From Chloroflexota bacterium (lineage in GTDB: Bacteria; Chloroflexota; Anaerolineae; B4-G1; SLSP01), in the NCBI GenBank assembly GCA_012798275.1, contig JAAZNO010000256.1, positions 1 through 12,064 on the forward strand: DNA of 12,064 nt, written 5' to 3'. The notes under the pieces are model-generated. The model saw nothing but the letters and a program-made list of their open reading frames with translations. It was not told the DNA's origin and did no database searches. Shown piece by piece: positions 5,865 to 11,072 of this stretch; position 1 is the stretch's first letter; each line of letters starts with the position of its first letter. A program made the position numbers and the translations under genes.

Positions 5865-8800
5865 ATGAAGTCTAACCTGCCTCCGACACCCGGTTCTCCC
5901 TTCGCGGCCCTGCAATTCCGACATCCCTTCCGCAAATACCAGCGGATGATTCTGGAGCAGGTCGCTGCCGGGCCAGGCGATCGCCGACAGCACCTCGTCG
6001 CGCCGCCCGGCGCTGGCAAGACGATCGTCGGCCTGGAACTCATCCGTCGCTTCGCAGCTCCCGCCGCGATTTTTGCGCCTACCACCACCATCCAGGAGCA
6101 GTGGCGCGCCAAAGCCGCGCTCTTCCTGCCCGAAACTGCGCCTCCCGAAGCCCTTGAGGCCCTGGTGAGCCTGGATCCCAACCGGCTTGCGCCGATCAAT
6201 GTGTTCACGTATCAGCTGCTCTCCACGCCGGGAGAATCTCAAGCCTGGGTAGAGATGCAAGCCCGCGAACGCTGGGTGCAGGAACTGCTGGAAGAGGGCC
6301 AGGCCGCCTCGCTGGAGGCCGCCTGGAAACGGTTGACGCTGCTGCAAAACAACAATCCGCCGGCCTATCACCGCGAGCTGGCGCGGCGCTACCAACGCCT
6401 CAAACGCCAACTGCTCCAGGGCGAACCGACTGCCGTCGCGCCCTTCCTGCATCAGAACGCGCGTGCCCTCATTGACCGGCTCCTGGCGTACGGCGTGCGC
6501 ACCGTGGTGTTGGATGAATGCCATCATCTGCTCGATTATTGGGCGGTGGTGCTGCGCTATTTCATCGCCCAAATCCCAGAATGTGAGGTGATCGGCCTCA
6601 CGGCGACGTTGCCCAGCCTGGAGGACGGCGCCGCCTACGAGAACTACACCACCCTCCTCGGTGAGGTGGATTTTGAGGTGCCGACGCCGGCCGTGGTCAA
6701 GGAAGGCGACCTCGCGCCCTACCGCGACCTGGTGTACTTCGTGGAGCCGAGCGCCCGCGAGCGCGAGTACCTCAAGAACATCCAGAGCGCCTTCGAGAGC
6801 GCCATCGCCGAACTCACGCACAGCGCGGCGTTCCGCGCCTGGATCGTCAACGCGGTGTTGTCGCCCGAGGATAAGGACGGACATCCCCTTTCTGGGGAGG
6901 AATTCTTGCGGCGGCGACCGCTCTTCGCCCTGGCGTGCCTGCGGTTTCTGCGACAGAGTGATTTCCCTTTGCCCGAAGACCTGCCGCTGCCTCGGGAATC
7001 CGAGGCGCCGTTGGCCCTCGCTGATTGGGCCGTGCTCCTGGAACGCTACGGGCTGGACGTCCTGGCGCTCAGTCCCGAGCCGCAGGATCACACGCTGCTG
7101 CGCCGCCTGCGAAAAATCCTGCAGCCCTTTGGATTCACGCTCACCGAGCGCGGCCTGCGTCAGCAACGCTCGCCGGGGGATCTCATCCTCACCTTCTCCG
7201 AAGCCAAAGACGAGGCGGTGGTACAGATTCTCACCGCCGAGGCCGAAGCGCTGGGGGCGCGGCTCCGCGCGGTGGTGGTGACCGATTTCGAGCGCTTGAG
7301 CAGCGGCGTGCGTCGCGCCAAAGGGGTGCTGGATCAGGACGCCGGCAGTGCCCTGCGGGTGTTCCGCCATCTCGCCTTCGACCCTCACACCGACGCTCTC
7401 GCGCCGGTCCTGGTGACGGGACGACTCCTGCTGGTGGACGCCGTGCACGGCCCGGACATCGTCGCCGCGCTGCAGGCGCTCCTGGAGGACGAGGGACTTC
7501 GGGCGACGTGCCGCGCCGAGCCGACGGAGTTCGTCCGCGAATTGCAGGTCGTGGGGGAAGGCCCCGATTGGGATTCCCGCACCTACGTCCGGCTGATGAC
7601 CCGCCTCTTCGAGCAGGGCCTCACGCGCTGTATCATCGGCACGCGCGGCATCTTTGGCGAGGGCTGGGACTCGCTCACCCTCAACACCCTCGTGGACCTC
7701 ACTAGCGTGACGACGAGCACGGCGGTGCAGCAGCTGCGGGGGCGTAGCATCCGCCTCGACCCGCAGTGGCCGCACAAGGTCGCGCACAACTGGGACGTGA
7801 TTTGTGTCGCGCCGACCTACGAGAAGGGGGACCTGGATCTCGCGCGTTTCGTGCGGCGTCACGCGCAGTACTGGGGCGTCGTGCCCGAATCGCGGCTCCA
7901 GGCGGCGTTGAACGACGTGGGCATAGCGCTCACCGGTGACGCGGAGCGTGGGCGGATTGTGAAGGGCGTAGGACATGTGGACCCCGACCTCGCGTACCAG
8001 CTGGCGACCCGACCGCTCAAACAGATCACCTTTGCGCAATTCACCCAGCGGATGCTGCGGCAGGTTCCCCGCCGGGAACGGACCTACGCGCTGTGGGGCA
8101 TCGGCGAGGAATACAGCAACTTCACGTATCGCGCCGCGCGCCTCGATACGCGCGATCTCAAAATCCGCACCGTGTTTACCGTGCAGAACACCCTCAAGCG
8201 CATGTTGCGGATGTTTGCGGGCTCGCTGGGAGGCGGGATGCTGGTCGTCGCGTGGATCTTCCTGCAGCTCGCGCTCGGTGGCGACGGTTCCGATGCCGCC
8301 TGTCTGGCACCGCTGATCGCGCTCGTGCTGGGGACCTTGCTGGTTTTCACCCTGAATGTGCGCTCGGCGTATCGCTTGGGGAAGGCGTTGCTGGTAGAAC
8401 AGCCACCCGACGACATCCTACGAGATGTAGCGCAGGCGTTGCTCGCGGCGCTGAAGGACGCCGGCCTGGTAAGCCGTCACCTGCAGCCGGATTATGTGCG
8501 CGTGGTGGAACAGCCCGATGCCAGCTACGAGGTGCTGCTGGACTACGCCTCGCCGGAGGATGCGGCCGTGTTCATCGAAGCGTATCAGCAGCTCTTCGAG
8601 CCGGTGGTGGACCAGCGCTATCTCATCCTGCGGGACGACACGTCCCTGCCATCCCTGCCGTTGCGGGTGTTGTGGTCGCCGCTCCGGCGGCTATTTCACG
8701 ACGCTGGGCTGTATGCGGCGGCGTACCATCCCGTCCCCAAGGCGCTGGCGACCCGGCGCGAGCTCGCCGAATCCCTGGCGCGGCATTGGCAGCGGTATGT

Positions 8801-8915
8801 GGGCGGGGGAAAGTTGATCTACACCCGCAGTGACGAGGGACGGCGGATTTTGTTGCAGGCGCGCGCCCAGAGGCGTCCCAAGGCGAAAGGGCTAGCCTTC
8901 GAGGTCTGGCGGTGA
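5865..8915 (+). CDS. SF2 DEAD/DEAH-type helicase with a C-terminal transmembrane hairpin
   Basis: This 1016-residue protein is an ATP-dependent nucleic-acid translocase of superfamily 2. A Q-like motif (HPFRKYQ, 20-26) leads into Walker A PPGAGKT (47-53). Motif II is DECH (217-220) and motif III is TAT (246-248). After a long middle region of about 330 residues come motif V (GTRGIFGEGWDS, 592-603) and motif VI (QQLRGRSIR, 622-630). All key catalytic residues are present. Two hydrophobic helices follow at about 784-804 and 812-830, separated by the acidic loop GGDGSD and flanked by basic residues on both sides. That predicts a membrane hairpin with both ends in the cytoplasm. Residues 840-1016 are an unrecognised cytosolic domain. 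The gene follows the PfkB kinase and converges with the rhomboid gene. The nucleic-acid substrate and biological role are not evident; a restriction, defence or repair function would be speculation. Confidence 0.9.
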   Translation: MKSNLPPTPGSPFAALQFRHPFRKYQRMILEQVAAGPGDRRQHLVAPPGAGKTIVGLELIRRFAAPAAIFAPTTTIQEQWRAKAALFLPETAPPEALEALVSLDPNRLAPINVFTYQLLSTPGESQAWVEMQARERWVQELLEEGQAASLEAAWKRLTLLQNNNPPAYHRELARRYQRLKRQLLQGEPTAVAPFLHQNARALIDRLLAYGVRTVVLDECHHLLDYWAVVLRYFIAQIPECEVIGLTATLPSLEDGAAYENYTTLLGEVDFEVPTPAVVKEGDLAPYRDLVYFVEPSAREREYLKNIQSAFESAIAELTHSAAFRAWIVNAVLSPEDKDGHPLSGEEFLRRRPLFALACLRFLRQSDFPLPEDLPLPRESEAPLALADWAVLLERYGLDVLALSPEPQDHTLLRRLRKILQPFGFTLTERGLRQQRSPGDLILTFSEAKDEAVVQILTAEAEALGARLRAVVVTDFERLSSGVRRAKGVLDQDAGSALRVFRHLAFDPHTDALAPVLVTGRLLLVDAVHGPDIVAALQALLEDEGLRATCRAEPTEFVRELQVVGEGPDWDSRTYVRLMTRLFEQGLTRCIIGTRGIFGEGWDSLTLNTLVDLTSVTTSTAVQQLRGRSIRLDPQWPHKVAHNWDVICVAPTYEKGDLDLARFVRRHAQYWGVVPESRLQAALNDVGIALTGDAERGRIVKGVGHVDPDLAYQLATRPLKQITFAQFTQRMLRQVPRRERTYALWGIGEEYSNFTYRAARLDTRDLKIRTVFTVQNTLKRMLRMFAGSLGGGMLVVAWIFLQLALGGDGSDAACLAPLIALVLGTLLVFTLNVRSAYRLGKALLVEQPPDDILRDVAQALLAALKDAGLVSRHLQPDYVRVVEQPDASYEVLLDYASPEDAAVFIEAYQQLFEPVVDQRYLILRDDTSLPSLPLRVLWSPLRRLFHDAGLYAAAYHPVPKALATRRELAESLARHWQRYVGGGKLIYTRSDEGRRILLQARAQRRPKAKGLAFEVWR

Positions 8916-8955
8916 GGGGAAAAGCACCGCTGCAGCAGGGGAGAATAGAGTTTGT

Positions 8956-9711
8956 TCAGCCCACCCAGAGCATGACGGCGACGATCGCCAGCAGCGCCGC
9001 GAGGATTCCTCCCAGCCGGGCTGTTTCGCGCCTGCCCCATGGCTCTATGGCCACGTGGGCGGGAGTCCATTCGTTGCCGGCGCTGAGCACATACCGGGGG
9101 CAGAGCGCCCAGCCGGCCGCCAGGCCGCCGAGCAACCCGCCCAGATGTCCCCACAAACTGATGCCCGGCAGGAGTCCAATCCCCAGGTTGAGGAGCGCCA
9201 TTTGCAGCAGGCTGCTGAACATCGCATGGACGGCGGGGGCCTCACGGTAGCGATAACTGTAGACGAGCAGCAGTCCCACCACTCCCATGATCGCGCCCGA
9301 TGCGCCGAGGGTGAGAGTCTCGCGCCCCGCGAACGCCGTCACCAGAAGGCTGCTGCTGAGCAGGGCCAGCAAATAGCCGCTGAGGAACCGTCTCGTCCCG
9401 AAGAGCGCCTCGGCATTCTTCCCCAGGATGTTCAGCGCATACATGTTGAAGCCGATGTGGAGGATGTCCCGATGCAGAAAGCCCGCCGTGACCAGGCGCC
9501 ACAGTTGATGGTAATCCAGCACTGCAGCCGGAATAAGTCCGCCCATGGTCAGGATAAAACGCCACACCGCGTCTTGATTGAAAAGCGTGCCCAGGTAGGG
9601 GATGAATGCCAGGACGTTGATGGCGATGAGGGGATAGAGCGCGCGTAGCGGGGCGAGCGGCAATCGCAGGGTTTGCGGCGGCGTGGGTTGAGGCGGTTCT
9701 TCGTAGATCAT
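8956..9711 (-). CDS. Rhomboid-family intramembrane serine protease
   Basis: This 251-residue polytopic membrane protein cleaves membrane-spanning substrates within or beside the bilayer. The rhomboid signatures are all present: HRDILHIGFNMYAL with H85 and N89 (oxyanion-stabilising region), GASGAIMG with nucleophile S138, and WGHLGGLLGG with catalytic H189. About six transmembrane helices can be recognised, the first at about 25-42 after a proline-rich N terminus. The C terminus carries an additional hydrophobic helix (about 232-250), so the topology may be 6+1. The start ATG is supported by AAGGAG five bases upstream on the minus strand. A good -10 box lies about 28 bases upstream. The gene ends 40 bases from the helicase stop in a convergent arrangement. 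Its substrates are unknown; the anchored surface protein at 3841-4515 is a conceivable but untested candidate. Confidence 0.95.
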   Translation of the reverse strand: MIYEEPPQPTPPQTLRLPLAPLRALYPLIAINVLAFIPYLGTLFNQDAVWRFILTMGGLIPAAVLDYHQLWRLVTAGFLHRDILHIGFNMYALNILGKNAEALFGTRRFLSGYLLALLSSSLLVTAFAGRETLTLGASGAIMGVVGLLLVYSYRYREAPAVHAMFSSLLQMALLNLGIGLLPGISLWGHLGGLLGGLAAGWALCPRYVLSAGNEWTPAHVAIEPWGRRETARLGGILAALLAIVAVMLWVG

Positions 9712-9738
9712 CGCTTCTCCTTATTAGCTATGATTTGA

Positions 9739-9767
9739 ATTATAACCGTTTTTGCGCCTGTGCCCAA
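9739..9767 (-). promoter_or_regulatory. Predicted sigma-70-type promoter of the rhomboid gene
   Basis: On the minus strand a perfect TATAAT (complement of 9739-9744) is spaced 17 bases from TTGGGC (complement of 9762-9767), a weak -35. Transcription would start near 9732, leaving about 20 bases before the ATG. A better -35 word, TTGACT, is 22 bases from the -10, too far for normal spacing. Confidence 0.55.
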
Positions 9768-9821
9768 GTCAAATGGTCCTGACGCCATTTCCGACGGGAC
9801 GAAGCGTTGCGGCGCGGGGCC

Positions 9822-9849
9822 TTGTCACACTCCAGCTCTGGCCTATGAT
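9822..9849 (+). promoter_or_regulatory. Predicted sigma-70-type promoter of the ArsR-family gene
   Basis: TTGTCA (9822-9827) and TATGAT (9844-9849) are separated by 16 bases in an otherwise GC-rich stretch. Transcription would start near 9856 and give a leader of about 80 bases before the ATG at 9939. It diverges from the rhomboid promoter. Confidence 0.5.
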
Positions 9850-9861
9850 GGGCGCCATGAG

Positions 9862-9914
9862 GGTATGCAAGCTCAAGACCATCGCGTCGGCGCGGTCACG
9901 GTCGGAGGCATACC
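9862..9914 (+). promoter_or_regulatory. Inverted repeat in the arsR 5' leader, possible operator or RNA stem
   Basis: GGTATGC (9862-9868) and GCATACC (9908-9914) are perfect 7-base inverted arms 39 bases apart, just downstream of the predicted start of transcription and ten bases before the Shine-Dalgarno. The enclosed sequence contains CGCG-TCGG-CGCG, which could form an inner hairpin. It could be a structured leader or distant half-sites; chance is not excluded. Confidence 0.3.
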
Positions 9915-9938
9915 GGCAAACATGGGAGGATGTCAGCT

Positions 9939-10304
9939 ATGGCGACACTCGATGAACTGGCGACGTTGTTCAAGGCGCTCAGCCACCCCCAACGGCTGGC
10001 CATTCTCAAATTGTTGGAGAACCGCGAGCTGTGTGTGGGGGAGATTGAAGAGGCGCTGCACTTGCGCCAGGCGTATGTCTCGCAGCAGCTGACGTTGCTC
10101 CGTCAGGCGGGCCTGGTGTGCTTCCGTAAGGACGGATGGAATGTGTGGTATCGCATCGCGCGACCTGAAGCGGCGGCCTTGCTGGCGATGGCCGAGACAA
10201 TCTGCGAGACGCTGGGGGAATGCGCCCGGCTCGGGCCGGATGAGGCGCTGGCTCAGACGGGCGAGGATTTAGCCTGCTGCGAAGATTGCGAAGCAGCTAC
10301 CTGA
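9939..10304 (+). CDS. ArsR/SmtB-family winged-helix repressor, cysteine-rich
   Basis: This 121-residue regulator is a typical ArsR/SmtB dimeric winged-helix repressor that releases DNA on binding a metal(loid) or on thiol modification. The core fold is clear: LFKALSHPQRLAILKLL (10-26), ELCVGEIEEAL (30-40), the recognition helix in QAYVSQQLTLLRQAGLV (44-60), and the wing with GWNVWYRI (66-73). Seven cysteines (32, 61, 89, 95, 113, 114, 117) include C32 in the ELCVG segment, where ArsR-type sensors often bind ligand, and a terminal CCEDC cluster. This suggests soft metal, arsenic or sulfur-species sensing; the exact inducer cannot be read. GGGAGG (9924-9929) is nine bases before this ATG but abuts the upstream in-frame ATG at 9930, so 9939 is preferred. 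A terminator follows. No transporter or reductase target lies next to it. Confidence 0.9.
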   Translation: MATLDELATLFKALSHPQRLAILKLLENRELCVGEIEEALHLRQAYVSQQLTLLRQAGLVCFRKDGWNVWYRIARPEAAALLAMAETICETLGECARLGPDEALAQTGEDLACCEDCEAAT

Positions 10305-10319
10305 ATCGCTGGTTCGCTA

Positions 10320-10347
10320 TTGACAGCGGCTTGTTCCGGTGTATTAT
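10320..10347 (+). promoter_or_regulatory. Strong sigma-70-type promoter downstream of arsR
   Basis: A perfect TTGACA (10320-10325) is 16 bases from TATTAT (10342-10347), reading rightward. It starts only 16 bases after the arsR stop, and transcription would begin near 10353, inside a palindrome. No gene follows for about 700 bases, so the product is either a very short RNA ending at the terminator at 10401 or a long leader toward the kinase. Confidence 0.55.
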
Positions 10348-10349
10348 AT

Positions 10350-10365
10350 ATTCATCTTATTGAAT
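10350..10365. promoter_or_regulatory. Palindrome ATTCA-N6-TGAAT, candidate ArsR operator 1
   Basis: ATTCATCTTATTGAAT is a perfect 5-base inverted repeat with a 6-base centre, covering the predicted transcription start of the 10320 promoter. AT-rich TTCA...TGAA palindromes are the general style of ArsR/SmtB operators. The same format recurs 64 bases downstream. Confidence 0.5.
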
Positions 10366-10367
10366 CT

Positions 10368-10401
10368 GATGGCGTGGCATTAACACTTGCCATCTTTTTT
10401 T
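10368..10401 (+). terminator. Rho-independent terminator after arsR
   Basis: GATGGC pairs with GCCATC, with an inner GTG/CAC pairing and a TT bulge, loop GCATTAA. Seven T's follow (10395-10401). It is placed to end arsR transcripts and also lies only about 15 bases downstream of the start point predicted for the 10320 promoter. Confidence 0.8.
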
Positions 10402-10413
10402 ACACTCACTAAT

Positions 10414-10429
10414 ATTCACAAAATTGAAT
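10414..10429. promoter_or_regulatory. Palindrome ATTCA-N6-TGAAT, candidate ArsR operator 2
   Basis: ATTCACAAAATTGAAT repeats the exact arms and 6-base spacing of the palindrome at 10350-10365, with a different centre. Two such matches this close, next to an ArsR gene, are unlikely to be coincidence, though binding is inferred. Confidence 0.45.
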
Positions 10430-10452
10430 GTTTATACACCCGGAAGGTGGCA

Positions 10453-10486
10453 TGTTCCTGCGGCACATCACCGCGGATGAAAATGT
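10453..10486 (+). repeat. Dispersed repeat block D, copy 1
   Basis: This 34-base block matches 10962-10995 at 28 of 34 positions (shared TGTTCCTGC and GAAAATGT ends). A shorter relative, CTGGCGCACATCATCC, occurs at 4653-4668 between blocks B and A. The 10430-11072 gap contains this block, three hairpins, blocks A, B and D, heptamers and the kinase leader, and no convincing gene. Confidence 0.6.
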
Positions 10487-10574
10487 AATGTGCGGTCATA
10501 GTTCAGCCTGGCGTCAGGTAGCTCGATGGCAATGGATGAACCTTTGTGGCCTGTAGCTTTTGCCCCACCGCCGG

Positions 10575-10612
10575 CCTCCTCCCCAACGGCGCAGGCGCCG
10601 TTGGGGAGGAGG
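10575..10612. repeat. Perfect 17-bp inverted repeat (hairpin 1)
   Basis: CCTCCTCCCCAACGGCG (10575-10591) pairs without mismatch with 10596-10612 around the loop CAGG. It is the first of three strong palindromes within 135 bases. No T tract follows on either strand, so it is not a canonical terminator. Confidence 0.85.
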
Positions 10613-10624
10613 AGAAGAAATAAG

Positions 10625-10663
10625 GGGGTTTTGCAGGCGGGCGTAGCCCGCCTGCAAAACCCC
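10625..10663. repeat. Perfect 18-bp inverted repeat (hairpin 2)
   Basis: GGGGTTTTGCAGGCGGGC (10625-10642) pairs without mismatch with 10646-10663 around the 3-base loop GTA. It is the longest perfect stem in the window, directly before repeat block A. No counterpart exists next to the first block A. Confidence 0.88.
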
Positions 10664-10665
10664 AC

Positions 10666-10709
10666 AAAAAAAAGTGCCCTTTCCCCCCGTGCTGCGCGGG
10701 GGGAAAGGG
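10666..10709 (-). terminator. 13-bp hairpin with a T8 tract on the minus strand (hairpin 3)
   Basis: CCCTTTCCCCCCG (10677-10689) pairs perfectly with 10697-10709 around TGCTGCG. On the minus strand it is followed by CAC and eight T's, as in the first copy. It could terminate leftward transcription, although no leftward gene precedes it. Confidence 0.5.
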
Positions 10710-10798
10710 GCCAGGTGGCAAAAGTTTATTCTCAATCTTCAGCAATCACCATGAAATCTTGCGCTTTTTAGTCAATGGCTGAACAGTTACCCTGTGAG
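10666..10798 (+). repeat. Dispersed repeat block A, copy 2
   Basis: Second copy of the block at 4669-4806. The A8 tract (10666-10673), a hairpin (10677-10709) and the 82-base tail (10717-10798) keep the same order and spacing. The hairpin sequence differs from copy 1 yet remains paired. Confidence 0.88.
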
Positions 10799-10821
10799 CC
10801 ATAACCCGTGAGCAGCGACGG
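10794..10821 (+). repeat. Degenerate GTGA-type heptamers after block A, copy 2
   Basis: GTGAGCC, ATAACCC, GTGAGCA and GCGACGG follow block A in phase, as heptamers do after copy 1 (4802-4836). They are more degenerate here. Confidence 0.5.
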
Positions 10822-10854
10822 CGACGGCTCACCGGTTCGACACGAGCCAACCGC

Positions 10855-10958
10855 GCTGAAGCGCACTGTTTAGGGACGTATCAGCCCTGGGGAACCAGGA
10901 ATTTCAATTTCTGATTCGTGAAATTCGTGTTCATTCGGGGCCATTTTCGAAGGAGATG
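10855..10958 (+). repeat. Dispersed repeat block B, copy 2
   Basis: Second copy of the block at 4544-4644, with the 39-base identical core at 10911-10949. It ends in ATTTTCGAAGGAGATG, which looks like a leader with a Shine-Dalgarno and a start codon but has no spacing between them. Here it follows block A instead of preceding it. Confidence 0.85.
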
Positions 10959-10961
10959 ACC

Positions 10962-10995
10962 TGTTCCTGCCGCACACTACCGATGACGAAAATGT
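10962..10995 (+). repeat. Dispersed repeat block D, copy 2
   Basis: Second 34-base copy of the block at 10453-10486, placed immediately after block B. This order (B then D) matches the 4544-4668 region, where a shortened D also follows B. Confidence 0.6.
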
Positions 10996-11014
10996 GAGCT
11001 GTGAGTCGTGATCG
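10994..11014 (+). repeat. Three GTGA-type heptamers upstream of the protein-kinase leader
   Basis: GTGAGCT, GTGAGTC and GTGATCG are contiguous and in phase, about 30 bases before the shared leader. This matches the heptamer position before the sugar-kinase leader. Confidence 0.55.
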
Positions 11015-11042
11015 AAGGGCGCGATGACTCTCTTTTCACGGC

Positions 11043-11072
11043 TCACTGATCTCTATTTTCGAGGAGACATTT
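11043..11072 (+). promoter_or_regulatory. Shared leader and ribosome binding site of the protein-kinase gene
   Basis: TCACTGATCTCTATTTTC (11043-11060) is identical to 4851-4868. GAGGAG (11061-11066) follows, six bases before the ATG at 11073. One C of the CCGAGGAG seen in the other two leaders is missing. Confidence 0.75.

Noticed and set aside
5577..8039. 820-codon open frame on the minus strand
   Set aside because: It is antisense to the sugar kinase and helicase, whose motifs are intact. Its composition is biased and it has no recognisable motif.
8916..8955. Bidirectional terminator between helicase and rhomboid genes
   Set aside because: Only a short CTGCAG palindrome is present, without a stable stem or T tract.
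9930..9938. Upstream ATG start for the ArsR protein
   Set aside because: GGGAGG directly touches this ATG with no spacing, whereas it is nine bases from the ATG at 9939, which begins the conserved family N terminus.
10468..10771. Several 65-81 codon frames on both strands over the hairpins
   Set aside because: They are made of the inverted repeats themselves, overlap each other and have no protein-like features.
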